Positions 40,701 through 48,742 of a stretch of 64,000 nucleotides of DNA are shown piece by piece (within the stretch, counting starts at the first letter, position 1; each line of letters starts with the position of its first letter). The stretch is from JAEUMY01 sp033764435 (GTDB lineage Bacteria; Pseudomonadota; Gammaproteobacteria; Burkholderiales; Usitatibacteraceae), in the NCBI GenBank assembly GCA_033764435.1, contig JANRIX010000010.1:248001-312000 (forward strand), written 5' to 3'. The position numbers and the translations under genes were made by a program. The notes beneath the pieces were generated by a model, which saw only the letters and a program-made list of their open reading frames with translations, did no database searches and was not told the origin of the DNA.

Positions 40701-41204
40701 CTTGATGGCGTGCTCAACACCCGCGCGGACGTGACCAATCTGGATAGACTGCGCAACCGCAACCTCCCGCTACCCCCCAAGCCCGACGCGCTGGAGGACA
40801 CGTCGGTGTTTTCACTCGCGACGCAGCGTGGCGGCGGCATCAACGTTGGGCATATCTTCACACCAACGATCGCCGCGCAGATCGACTACCTCCACTCGAC
40901 CAGCCAGAACACCGGGCCAGCGTTCCCGGGCAGGCAGATTCCATGGTTGCCGCGCCACCGCCTGCAAGTGGGTGGAACGCTCTCTCTGGAGGGGATGGGG
41001 CAGTTGGCCGGCTCCGCCATCTATCGATCCAGGCGCTACGCCGACGAAGCCAACCTTCAGCGGATCGATGCGGACTGGGATTTGCAACTGCGCTGGCTGA
41101 TGGAGTTTGAGCGCAAGCGCTGGAGTGTTGAGGCTTTCGCCGTGAATCTGTTGCGCAAGAGCGCTTCAGACAGTGCAGGCGTGGTCTTCACCTACCGCTT
41201 CTGA
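37788..41204 (+). CDS. FecR-TPR-outer membrane barrel protein
   Basis: 1138 residues with a signal peptide (QLVLLLCLIVHITPAHA). A FecR domain at about 45-170 (MALVFVDRTQIRLAPNSVLQI, TPSALASIRGTDWEIEV, LTVLSGEVEFSN) is followed by tetratricopeptide repeats at about 215-490 (AADYRRARMLAPSDPRGPAGLGLIAADLGELEIADQHF). The C-terminal half is rich in alternating beta strands and ends in VVFTYRF, with a terminal Phe as expected for a BAM-assembled barrel. I infer an outer-membrane protein exposing FecR and TPR domains to the periplasm. It lies 8 bases upstream of the CHASE2-cyclase gene. The long open frame before 37788 is an overlap with the RCC1 gene and is not used. Confidence 0.85.
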   Translation: MLRVLSDAQLVLLLCLIVHITPAHANTVAEIVSIEGTGQYRDPQQAEWSTAKVKQSLKPLQFVRTVDLSKMALVFVDRTQIRLAPNSVLQIKEAAGPNGGKTVVDLNRGRTWMQSKTAPGGLAVQTPSALASIRGTDWEIEVGPDGRSTLTVLSGEVEFSNAHGSLRVLRDEQAVALPGQAPTKIRLNRSRSRVQWVAATRIDASLYRDDALTPARREVLERAIGLIEAEKLAEAADTLRAAVAQVDSASLSATLLQAELDLWSGRVEAVEAMLAALPSAAATDVRVALLRIRIALQSDRLPDALVLAEAAAVNHPNDVETVIARAELRRLDGRMTEAAADYRRARMLAPSDPRGPAGLGLIAADLGELEIADQHFAEALSHSGKASISRSLLQAEQGAVATARRDLTTAAARYREALEGAADNYVALTGLGIIALTRGDNGAALDALTRATVIEPGYARALLYQAVAYHRIGRRDRAAEMLERVSERDPRDPLPHVFAALIGLDAFAPGAALVEAEAALAKLPNLKSFNLVASNQAGSANLGSALVQYGLEGWARHLAQESALPFWAPSHLFQADRQPGAFTRRSALMQGFLVDPLVFGAGNRAPTLVEQSERHGGLALRLGHSDDQSLFEPVLTLNGLVLPNGSGGWPLAWFAELIETRVQGRNTPLDANARTISLGLGMKPRWNVGFFLYANQLTADIEVGKRSESGLQQRVDGRNRRIDAGMHWAPDASSQWWLKAGRSQETSQVAEQASIVLPGLNLARASDFSTRPTADEVQARYTRIFARRFEFHAGAEWARTRAANALAQEPGLAVPGTGAPRNRLDSVDADHSTLARAGIRWTEATWTVEAAAGHIRYAKDRAFIATLVSPPATQSIDDDLPTRRRATWSVGMSGRFAGGITLRTACEDWVRPASSGSLLPLGTAGIIFDDQLVFAGGRSERCRAQLDWPVSRSTFLGAHLQHQRIANLFSLLDGVLNTRADVTNLDRLRNRNLPLPPKPDALEDTSVFSLATQRGGGINVGHIFTPTIAAQIDYLHSTSQNTGPAFPGRQIPWLPRHRLQVGGTLSLEGMGQLAGSAIYRSRRYADEANLQRIDADWDLQLRWLMEFERKRWSVEAFAVNLLRKSASDSAGVVFTYRF
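40133..40144. repeat. GCGAATATTCGC palindrome in FecR-TPR-barrel gene
   Basis: Exact 12-mer read as T-R-I-F-A-R-R-F. It is the only exact copy between 34041 and 50915. Confidence 0.95.
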
Positions 41205-41212
41205 TCCCCGCA

Positions 41213-43216
41213 ATGTCGAACTGGCAGCATAAAGCGTTGGCAAGACGCACCACGATCTCGCCCGCTCTTGTCGCGGTCATCCTGGCTTGGCTCTTTGCGA
41301 CGCTGGTGTCGCAATCGGGAGGTTGGCAGCGCCTTGAGTTGCGCGTGCATGATCTGCTGGCAGTGCAGACTGCACCGAACCGGTCCCAACTACCCATCAC
41401 CATCATCGGGATCGACGAAACATCATTCCAGCAGATTGGTCGCCAGTGGCCCTGGCCACGCCGGCTGCACGCTCAACTCATCGATCAGGCGCACAAGGCC
41501 GGCGCACTGGTGATCGCGCTCGACTTGATGATGTCCGAGGCGTCTGCCGACCCGGAGGACGACCGGCTCCTGGCGGAGGCCATCGCACGAGCTGGCAACG
41601 TGGTTGTCGCTGCCGGCATGCAGTACCAAGAGTCGCAATATGCGCGGCAATGGCTGCGCGTCGATCCACTGGATGTTTTTCGCAATGCCGGGGCAGGTGT
41701 CGGCCTGACCAACATCATCCAAGACAGCGATCTCGTGGTGCGACGCATGCCGGAAGGCAAGGATGTGTTCTGGCGTTCGATCATCGACCGCGCCAATCAG
41801 CGTGCGCCCGGAATGCTGACCAGCCCGCCGGACCAGACTGGCAGGATGATCGGGTATGCTGGCCCAGACCGCACCTTCCCGTACGTGTCCTACTACCAAG
41901 CACTGCGTGCGGAAACCGACCTGCCGCCCAGCGTGTTTCAGGACCAGATCGTGATCATCGGGCTGGATGCGAAAGCCTCCGCGAATGCGCAAGCGGTGCA
42001 ACCAGATCAGTTCGCAACGCCCTTCACCAGCGTGAGCGAATGGCTGACAGCGGGCGCGGAGCTGCACGCCAACTTTCTGGAAAGCGCACTCACCGGGCGT
42101 GGCGTACAGCCGCTCGGCCGGTTGTGGGGCTGGATTCTGGCGATCACCGCAATCCTGGCTGCGGGGATACTGATGCGCGAATGGCGCCCCCTGCTCAGCG
42201 GACTGGCTGGGCTGGCACTGATTGGCCTCACCGGGGCGCTGGCCACCGTTCTATTCGTGCACCAGCTCGTATGGATTCCGTGCCTCGGTGCGATGTTTGG
42301 GGTGGCACTTGTGTACGCGCAGCTCGGCACCCACGCATACTTCACAGAGCGCCGCCAGCGTCGGGAAACGCGCCGTGCATTCTCGATGTATCTGGCGCCG
42401 GAAGTCGTCGACGAGATCATGGCCCATCCCGAGAAGTTGAAGCTTGGCGGCGAACGGCGCGAGGTCACATTGCTCTTCACCGATCTAGCCGGCTTCACCA
42501 CGCTTTCGGAAATGCTTGGGCCCGAGCAGGTGGCGCAACTACTCAATGAACACTTCTCACGCGCCACCGCCATCATCAAGCAGCGCGGCGGCACGGTGAA
42601 CCGCTTCATAGGCGACGCCATCATGGCGTTCTGGGGCGCCCCGCTGGCCGATCCTGACCAGGCACTTCATGCGTGTGAATCGGCAATTGAAATGCAGCTC
42701 GACATGAGGGCTCTGCGCGACGAGCTGGCTGCACGCGGATTGCCACCACTACACATGCGGGTTGGCATCCACTCCGGACCGGCGATCCTGGGGAACCTGG
42801 GCTCGGTGGACCGCTTCGACTATACCGCGATCGGCGACTCGGTGAACCTCGCCGCAAGGCTGGAGGGTGTGAACAAACTCTACGGCACAGAAATTCTGCT
42901 TTCGATCGAGACCGCGAAAGCACTCCGCGGCCGGATCGGTCTGCGCCGCGTGGATCGCGTGATCGTGAAAGGCAAGACGGAGGCGGTGGATATCTTCACT
43001 GTGTGCGAAGACGCAGAACTGGTGCGGCTGACGGACGTGGCCTGGGAGGCCTACCGGCAAGGCGACTGGTCGACCAGTCTCCAGGGGTGGGACGACGTGC
43101 TGGCCCATCGCCCCGGCGACTCGGTGGCACGGTTGTATCAGACGCGCGTCAGCGAGTTGAGCGCCTCAGTCGCCGACCCCGCATGGCAGGGCGCGTTGGC
43201 TCTCGAAAAGCTCTGA
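41213..43216 (+). CDS. CHASE2-domain class III adenylate cyclase
   Basis: 667 residues. An N-terminal helix, a periplasmic CHASE2 domain (about 45-300: ITIIGIDETSFQQIGRQWPWPRRLHAQLIDQAHKAGA), three membrane helices (about 305-385) and a cytoplasmic cyclase domain (about 415-600). Metal Asp424 (FTDLAGFT) and Asp468 (FIGDAIMAFWG) and the IGDSVNLAARLEG loop are intact. The position that selects adenine, usually Lys as in KYIGD, is Arg464 here (NRFIGD). A short TPR-like tail follows (EAYRQGDWSTSLQGWDDVLAHRPGDS). It likely makes cAMP on an envelope signal. The 3' end overlaps the convergent Rieske gene by 51 bases. Confidence 0.92.
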   Translation: MSNWQHKALARRTTISPALVAVILAWLFATLVSQSGGWQRLELRVHDLLAVQTAPNRSQLPITIIGIDETSFQQIGRQWPWPRRLHAQLIDQAHKAGALVIALDLMMSEASADPEDDRLLAEAIARAGNVVVAAGMQYQESQYARQWLRVDPLDVFRNAGAGVGLTNIIQDSDLVVRRMPEGKDVFWRSIIDRANQRAPGMLTSPPDQTGRMIGYAGPDRTFPYVSYYQALRAETDLPPSVFQDQIVIIGLDAKASANAQAVQPDQFATPFTSVSEWLTAGAELHANFLESALTGRGVQPLGRLWGWILAITAILAAGILMREWRPLLSGLAGLALIGLTGALATVLFVHQLVWIPCLGAMFGVALVYAQLGTHAYFTERRQRRETRRAFSMYLAPEVVDEIMAHPEKLKLGGERREVTLLFTDLAGFTTLSEMLGPEQVAQLLNEHFSRATAIIKQRGGTVNRFIGDAIMAFWGAPLADPDQALHACESAIEMQLDMRALRDELAARGLPPLHMRVGIHSGPAILGNLGSVDRFDYTAIGDSVNLAARLEGVNKLYGTEILLSIETAKALRGRIGLRRVDRVIVKGKTEAVDIFTVCEDAELVRLTDVAWEAYRQGDWSTSLQGWDDVLAHRPGDSVARLYQTRVSELSASVADPAWQGALALEKL

Positions 43217-44383
43217 ATGGGCGGTCACTGCTGATGACTCAGCGCCGGCACCTCCAACCGGGGCTGATAAAGCAGACGCGGCCGCACCCAACTCGCGATG
43301 CATGAACTCGTGGAAATGCACCATGCCATCTTCCATCGGCGACTGGTACGGCCCGTGTTCCTCCCGGCCTTCGAGCCACAGTGCGCGGCGGCCCTGGGTC
43401 ATGCGATCGCAGATTTCCTTGTCCTCGACCGCCGTCTCGTCGTAGGCCTTCTGCTCGGCTTCGACAAACTCGCGTTCAAACCAGGCGATCTCTTCCGGGT
43501 AGTAGAACTCCACCACGTTGCGGCACTTCTCCGGGCCGTTCGGCAGTAGCGTGGAAATGACCAGCACATGCGGGTACCACTCGACCATCACGTTCGGGTA
43601 GTAGGTGAGCCAGATGGCGCCATGGGGCGGCGGCTCACCGCCGCGGAAATTGAGCACCACGTCATGCCATTTCTTGTAGGTCTCGCTGCCAGCGCGCGCG
43701 AGTGCATTGTTCACGCCCACGGTCTGCACGCTGTACCAGTCGCCGAATTCCCAGTTGAGCGAATTGCAGTCGACGAATTGGCCCAATCCGGGATGGAAGG
43801 GCTCGACGTGGTAATCCTCGAGGTAGACCTCGATGAAAGTCTTCCAGTTGAAGTCGTAGTCGACGATGTCGACCTTGTCGAGAACGTAGCCGTCGAAGGA
43901 CAGATCCTTGGCGCAGCCCATCTTGCCAAGGTCCGCGAGGATGTCCCGCTTGGAGTGGAACAGCATGCCGTTCCAGTTCTGCAGCGTTTTCTTCGGCAGA
44001 TTGAGGCAGGGCTCGTGATCGAAATGCGGTGCACCAATCAACTTGCCGTCCAGATCGTAGGTCCAGCGATGCAGCGGGCAGACGATATTGGGGCTGGTGA
44101 GCTTGCCCTTGCCTTTCAGCATCACGGCCTGGCGATGGCGGCAGATGTTGGACAGGAGCTCGATGCCCGAATCCTTGCGCACCAGCGCCCAACCTTCGTT
44201 GGTGCCGGGCAGGGCGTAATACGAGCCGGGCTCGGGGACCATGAGTTCATGGCCGACGTAGCCGGGGCCGTTGTCGAACAGGAGTTTCTTTTCGAGGTCC
44301 GCGATGGCCGGGTCGAAATACCAGGACAGCGGAAGATGGGTGTTGGGGCGCGCAAGCTCGTGCTTGCCCGGCAGCTTGGACAT
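43166..44383 (-). CDS. Rieske non-haem iron oxygenase, alpha subunit-like
   Basis: 405 residues. The Rieske [2Fe-2S] motif is CRHRQAVM...CPLHRWTYD (C-x-H then C-x-x-H), and the mononuclear iron site is in FIEVYLEDYHVEPFHPGL with its Asp/His set. It belongs to the aromatic-ring-hydroxylating dioxygenase alpha group, but no beta subunit, ferredoxin or reductase is adjacent, and the real substrate may be something other than an aromatic. The ATG at 44383 has an ideal GGAGG 8 bases upstream. A Rieske gene next to xseB-ispA-dxs is a neighbourhood I associate with betaproteobacteria. Confidence 0.9.
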   Translation of the reverse strand: MSKLPGKHELARPNTHLPLSWYFDPAIADLEKKLLFDNGPGYVGHELMVPEPGSYYALPGTNEGWALVRKDSGIELLSNICRHRQAVMLKGKGKLTSPNIVCPLHRWTYDLDGKLIGAPHFDHEPCLNLPKKTLQNWNGMLFHSKRDILADLGKMGCAKDLSFDGYVLDKVDIVDYDFNWKTFIEVYLEDYHVEPFHPGLGQFVDCNSLNWEFGDWYSVQTVGVNNALARAGSETYKKWHDVVLNFRGGEPPPHGAIWLTYYPNVMVEWYPHVLVISTLLPNGPEKCRNVVEFYYPEEIAWFEREFVEAEQKAYDETAVEDKEICDRMTQGRRALWLEGREEHGPYQSPMEDGMVHFHEFMHRELGAAASALSAPVGGAGAESSAVTAHSELFESQRALPCGVGD

Positions 44384-44699
44384 AGTCCTTACCTCCAATC
44401 GATGCGCGCGTAGCTTTTAACTCCCGCGCATTAACCAAAGTAAAAACAATCTCCGGGCAAATCGAGTCAGCCAGCTTTGAACTCTGCAGCTCCGTCCCGA
44501 TACAGGCTCTCCGACGCGGCTGGACTGCAAAAGTTCGCGGCGAAAAGCGGGATGGGGATGATGCCCCAGCCGCCCCCGAAAGGCAAGCTGAAAGTTGTGT
44601 CAGACGCGCCAAGCGCGGCCGGAAAGGCGGTGTCCCGGGCGCCCGGGGCAGCGATGACCCGGCCCGGTATAATTGCGCGATTTGCCCCGGCCACCCGAC
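44384..44699. other. 316-base divergent intergenic region
   Basis: Between the Rieske gene and xseB. It holds the Rieske ribosome-binding site at the left end and the xseB -10 element at the right end. In the middle I see only short GC-rich inverted repeats such as TGGGG/CCCCA near 44551-44566 and GGGCGCCCGGG near 44637. Frames open on either strand here lack any recognisable protein. Confidence 0.6.
44668..44673 (+). promoter_or_regulatory. Candidate -10 element of the xseB-ispA-dxs operon
   Basis: Perfect TATAAT 26 bases before the xseB ATG. The -35 region is weak. Confidence 0.4.
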
Positions 44700-44942
44700 A
44701 TGCCCGCCAACACCAAAGCTTCCGCCAAGGACCCGCCCAATTTCGAAGCCGCGATGGCCGAACTGGAAGGCCTGGTCGAGCGTATGGATGCGGGCCAACT
44801 GCCGCTGGAAGAGTCGCTTCAGGCCTACCAGCGGGGCGTCGTGCTGCTGAAGTATTGCGAGAAGGTGCTGGCGGATGCGGAACAGCGCGTCAAAGTGCTG
44901 GACGGGGATCAACTGAAGGATCTGGATGACGACGATCGCTGA
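44700..44942 (+). CDS. xseB: Exodeoxyribonuclease VII small subunit
   Basis: 80 residues: NFEAAMAELEGLVERMDAGQLPLEESLQAYQRGVVLLKYCEKVLADAEQRV is the whole XseB helical hairpin. Several copies bind XseA to form the single-strand nuclease. The ATG at 44700 is used; an upstream TTG at 44673 lies within the -10 element. It overlaps ispA by 17 bases. Confidence 0.95.
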   Translation: MPANTKASAKDPPNFEAAMAELEGLVERMDAGQLPLEESLQAYQRGVVLLKYCEKVLADAEQRVKVLDGDQLKDLDDDDR

Positions 44943-45831
44943 GTCCGGCTTCGCGGACTGGTCACGCGGCATCGCGGTGCGCATGGAGGAGACGCTGTCG
45001 GGCCTGCTGCCTGCAGCCACGGTCACGCCCGGACGCCTGCATGAAGCCATGCGCTATGCCACGCTGGGCGGCGGCAAGCGGGTGCGCGCGATGTTGGCCC
45101 ACGCCGCCGGACTGGTCACCGACGCGCCCGATGAGCGGGTCGCCATCGTGGCGTCCGCGGTGGAGATGATTCACGCCTATTCGCTCATCCACGACGATCT
45201 TCCCTGCATGGATGACGACGTCTTGCGTCGAGGCAAGCCCACCTGCCACATCGAGTTCGACGAAGCCACGGCTCTCCTCGCGGGAGACGCTCTTCAGGCA
45301 CTGGCTTTCCAATTGGTGAGCGAGCACAAACTGTGCGATGAACCCGCCGCACAACTTAAGCTGATCGAGACATTTGCCGTGGCCTGCGGCTCCCGCGGCA
45401 TGGCCGGCGGGCAGGCGGTGGATCTCGGCAACGTGGGCAAGCAGATCACGCTCCCCGAACTCGAATTCATGCACATTCTGAAGACTGGCGCGCTCATCCG
45501 TGCATCCGTGCTGATGGGGGCTGCCTGCGGCCGATCAGTCACCCCGGATCAGCATGCAGCACTGGATCGCTACGCCCAGTGCGTCGGATTGGCGTTTCAG
45601 GTGGTGGATGATATTCTCGACGAGGAAGCCAGCACCGAGGCGCTGGGCAAGACTGCGGGCAAGGACAAGGAGCAGGGCAAGCCGACCTATGTCAGTCTGC
45701 TCGGTCTGCCGGGTGCGAAGAACTTTGCCGCGGAATTGCTGGCCGATGCCGAGCGTGCGGTCGAGCCGTTTGGGACGCGTGCCGCGCGACTCCGGGAATT
45801 GGCTGCGTTCATCGTGAAGCGGCACCACTAA
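44926..45831 (+). CDS. ispA: Farnesyl diphosphate synthase
   Basis: 301 residues of the trans-isoprenyl diphosphate synthase fold. The first Asp-rich motif DDLPCMDDD begins at Asp90, the second is DDILD at Asp228, and GGGKRVRAML and KTGALIRASV are present. It condenses IPP with DMAPP and GPP to make farnesyl diphosphate for quinones and undecaprenyl carriers. It lies between xseB and dxs in the classic operon, 15 bases before dxs. Confidence 0.96.
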   Translation: MTTIAESGFADWSRGIAVRMEETLSGLLPAATVTPGRLHEAMRYATLGGGKRVRAMLAHAAGLVTDAPDERVAIVASAVEMIHAYSLIHDDLPCMDDDVLRRGKPTCHIEFDEATALLAGDALQALAFQLVSEHKLCDEPAAQLKLIETFAVACGSRGMAGGQAVDLGNVGKQITLPELEFMHILKTGALIRASVLMGAACGRSVTPDQHAALDRYAQCVGLAFQVVDDILDEEASTEALGKTAGKDKEQGKPTYVSLLGLPGAKNFAAELLADAERAVEPFGTRAARLRELAAFIVKRHH

Positions 45832-45846
45832 AAACAGAGAATCGGC

Positions 45847-47739
45847 ATGGCCGCGAATACACCCTCCTACCCGCTCCTGGAAAAAATTGACGATCCGGCC
45901 GCGCTGCGCAAACTCGAGCGCAAGGATCTGCATCGCCTCGCCACCGAACTGCGCGATTTCATCGTGCACAGCGTGGCCTCCACCGGCGGCCATTTCTCGT
46001 CAAACCTCGGCACAGTGGAGCTCACGATCGCGCTGCATTACGTGTTCAACACGCCGGACGACCGCATCATCTGGGACGTGGGCCATCAGACCTACGGCCA
46101 CAAGATTCTCACCGGACGCAGGAAGCAGATGGGCACGCTGCGCCAGAAGGGCGGCATCGCCGGCTTCCCGCGCCGCGAGGAGTCGCCCTACGACGCCTTT
46201 GGCACCGCCCACTCGTCGACCTCGATTTCGGCCGCCCTGGGCATGGCCGCTGCCGCGCGCCAGACAAAAAGCCCGCGCACCTGCATCGCCGTGATCGGCG
46301 ACGGCGCCATGACCGCCGGCATGGCCTTTGAAGCGCTCAACAACGCCAAGCCGGACGACAAGATCATCGTGGTGCTGAACGACAACGAGATGTCGATCTC
46401 GGAAAACGTTGGCGCACTGACCAACTATCTCGCCCGTCTCATGTCCGGGCAGTTCTACGCGCGGACAAAAAAGACGGCGGAGAAGATCCTCTCGGCCACG
46501 CCCACCTTCAAGGAAATCGCCAAGAAGGTGGAAGAACACGCCAAGGGGATGATCACGCCCTCGACCCTGTTCGAGGAGTTCGGCTTCAACTACACCGGCC
46601 CGATCGACGGCCACAATGTTGATGTCCTGGTGGACACGCTCAGCAACGTGAGCAAGCTGGACGGCCCGCAGTTCCTGCACGTGGTCACGCGCAAAGGTCA
46701 GGGTTACAAGCTCGCCGAAGACGATCCGATCAACTATCACGGCCCGCCCAAGTTCGACCCCTCTGTCGGCATCGTCCCCAAGCCGGCGGCCAAGCCAACT
46801 TACACGCAGATTTTCGGTGACTGGCTTTGCGACATGGCGGCCCTCGATCCGCGCATGGTCGGCATCACGCCGGCGATGCGCGAGGGCTCGGGCCTGGTCA
46901 AGTTCTCCCAGCAGTATCCCGACCGCTATTTCGATGTCGCCATCGCCGAGCAGCATGCGGTGACATTCGCCGCGGGCATGGCCTGCGATGGATTGCGCCC
47001 CGTGGTCGCGATCTATTCGACTTTCCTGCAGCGAGCCTACGATCAGCTCATCCACGACGTGGCGTTGCAGAACCTGCCGGTGGTGTTCGCGCTGGATCGT
47101 GGCGGCCTCGTGGGCGCCGACGGCCCCACCCATCACGGCACGTTTGATCTCTCCTTCCTGCGCTGCATTCCCAACATGACGGTGATGGCCGCATCGGACG
47201 AGAACGAATGCCGCCAGATGCTCTTTACCGGCATGCAACTCGATGGCCCCAGCGCGGTGCGCTATCCGCGCGGCGCCGGCCCGGGGGTGGCGGTGCAGCG
47301 CGACATGCGTGCGCTCGAAGTCGGCAAGGGCGAGGTTCGCCGCGAAGGCCGCAAGGTGGCCATCCTCGCGTTCGGCGCCATGCTGACCCCGGCCCTGGCA
47401 GCGGCCGAGACGCTCAATGCCACCGTGGCCAACATGCGTTTCGTGAAGCCGCTGGATGATGAGCTGGTCTTCAAACTGGCCACGACCCACGACTGTCTGG
47501 TGACCGTGGAAGAAAACGTGATCATGGGCGGTGCCGGCAGTGCGGTGCTGGAGTCGCTGCAGGCTCAGGGGCTCGCGGTATCGGTGCTGCAACTTGGCCT
47601 GCCTGATCATTTTGTCGAACATGGCGATCCGGCCGTGCTGCTGGCGGACGTCGGTCTGAATGCGGAGGGCATGACCCTGCGCATCCAGAAATGGCTGGAC
47701 AGTCGTCGCGACCAGCCCCAGCAGAAGGCGGCCGGCTGA
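45847..47739 (+). CDS. dxs: 1-deoxy-D-xylulose-5-phosphate synthase
   Basis: 630 residues. The thiamine-diphosphate motif GDGAMTAGMAFEALNNA begins at Gly151, and the N-terminal region (VDRIIWDVGHQTYGHKILTGR-like), the catalytic-Glu segment DVAIAEQHAVTFAAGMA and the C-terminal transketolase part are complete. It joins pyruvate and glyceraldehyde-3-phosphate, the entry step of the MEP isoprenoid pathway, feeding IspA upstream. No palindrome copies occur in this gene. Confidence 0.98.
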   Translation: MAANTPSYPLLEKIDDPAALRKLERKDLHRLATELRDFIVHSVASTGGHFSSNLGTVELTIALHYVFNTPDDRIIWDVGHQTYGHKILTGRRKQMGTLRQKGGIAGFPRREESPYDAFGTAHSSTSISAALGMAAAARQTKSPRTCIAVIGDGAMTAGMAFEALNNAKPDDKIIVVLNDNEMSISENVGALTNYLARLMSGQFYARTKKTAEKILSATPTFKEIAKKVEEHAKGMITPSTLFEEFGFNYTGPIDGHNVDVLVDTLSNVSKLDGPQFLHVVTRKGQGYKLAEDDPINYHGPPKFDPSVGIVPKPAAKPTYTQIFGDWLCDMAALDPRMVGITPAMREGSGLVKFSQQYPDRYFDVAIAEQHAVTFAAGMACDGLRPVVAIYSTFLQRAYDQLIHDVALQNLPVVFALDRGGLVGADGPTHHGTFDLSFLRCIPNMTVMAASDENECRQMLFTGMQLDGPSAVRYPRGAGPGVAVQRDMRALEVGKGEVRREGRKVAILAFGAMLTPALAAAETLNATVANMRFVKPLDDELVFKLATTHDCLVTVEENVIMGGAGSAVLESLQAQGLAVSVLQLGLPDHFVEHGDPAVLLADVGLNAEGMTLRIQKWLDSRRDQPQQKAAG

Positions 47740-47862
47740 TCCATCGCCGGGCCGTGTATGCCTCAAGCCGCCGTGGCGCGTTGAATCACCGTTCCCGGAC
47801 GTGACCGGCTGACAATCCTGCCCCGTGATCCGGCGGCAGTCACAATGCAGAAAGGACTGCGC

Positions 47863-48288
47863 ATGACCCCATTCATCAATCGCTCACTTGCCCCAATCGC
47901 CCTGATCGCCGTAGGTTTCGCAGCCGCTGCCATGGCCCAGACGCCCGCCGCCCCGGACATGATTCCGGCACCCGCCTGCGAGAACCCGCACTATCCCGGC
48001 CGCACTGCGCGCGAGACCGAGATGGCCAAATTCAACAAGCAGCTGACCGCTTACCAGAAGTGCATGAATGACTACATCGACGGCCAGAAGAAGGCGGCCG
48101 AAGCCAACGTCGACGAGCAGAAGAAATATGTCGACGAGCTGAACGCACTCACTGCCAAGCAGACCGAGCTGAAGAACAAGATCACGCTGGCCATCGACAA
48201 GCAGAAACGGCACGTCGAGGCGCGCAACCTGGCCGTGAACGAGTTCAACGCGCTCATGACCAAATTGAAGAAGGACGCGGGCCAGTAA
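47863..48288 (+). CDS. Small secreted protein, first of a related pair
   Basis: 141 residues with a signal peptide (LIAVGFAAAAMAQ). The mature protein has two Cys (PAC-ENPHYPGR and YQKCMNDY) and a long charged helix (DGQKKAAEANVDEQKKYVDELNALTAKQTELKNKITLAIDKQKRH), ending NLAVNEFNALMTKLKKDAG. I do not recognise the family. The P-G-R, C-x4-Y/F and E-F-N landmarks recur in the next gene, which suggests duplication. AAAGGA is 6 bases before the ATG at 47863; an ATG at 47845 is an alternative without a ribosome-binding site. Confidence 0.8.
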   Translation: MTPFINRSLAPIALIAVGFAAAAMAQTPAAPDMIPAPACENPHYPGRTARETEMAKFNKQLTAYQKCMNDYIDGQKKAAEANVDEQKKYVDELNALTAKQTELKNKITLAIDKQKRHVEARNLAVNEFNALMTKLKKDAGQ

Positions 48289-48337
48289 TTACGGCGCGAA
48301 CGTCACCCGTCATCACTCCATCCATCACGAGGACTTC

Positions 48338-48715
48338 ATGAAAGCCATTTCCATCCTGACCGCGCTGGCGCTCTCTGCCGGCACTGGCGCCGTGCTTGCG
48401 CAAACCACCAACGCAGCACCTGCCGCGCCCGCTGCCGCCGCTGCACCCGTCTTCAAGCACAACTGCGTCAAGGCCGAGTGGCCGGGCCGAGTCGCCACCA
48501 ATACGGCGAGCAAGCGCTTCGACACCGAGCACAAAGCCTACAGTGACTGCATCCGCGCTTTCGTGGCTGAGCAGAGCAAGCTGAACCAGGAGGCGGTGGC
48601 CAAGGCCAATGCGCACGTGGCAGCCGGCAACGCAGCCATCGCCGAGTTCAACGACTACATCAAGGATCTGAACCGCCAGACCGGCAAGGAAGATTCGAAG
48701 GACGAGAAGAAGTAA
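48338..48715 (+). CDS. Small secreted protein, second of a related pair
   Basis: 125 residues with a signal peptide (ILTALALSAGTGAVLA), an Ala-Pro-rich linker, then NCVKAEWPGRVATNT, YSDCIRAFVAEQSKLNQEA and NAAIAEFNDYIKDLNRQTGKE. The two Cys and the P-G-R, Y-x-x-C, Q-x(4)-EA and A-x-x-E-F-N spacing match the preceding gene, but the middle helix is shorter. It is probably periplasmic; the function is unknown. A strong terminator follows. Confidence 0.8.
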   Translation: MKAISILTALALSAGTGAVLAQTTNAAPAAPAAAAAPVFKHNCVKAEWPGRVATNTASKRFDTEHKAYSDCIRAFVAEQSKLNQEAVAKANAHVAAGNAAIAEFNDYIKDLNRQTGKEDSKDEKK

Positions 48716-48742
48716 GCCTCTTCTGCGCCCGCAGCACCAACG

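Noticed and set aside
44477..44929. Extra gene upstream of xseB on the plus strand
   Set aside because: The frame lacks a ribosome-binding site and any recognisable domain and runs through xseB in another frame.
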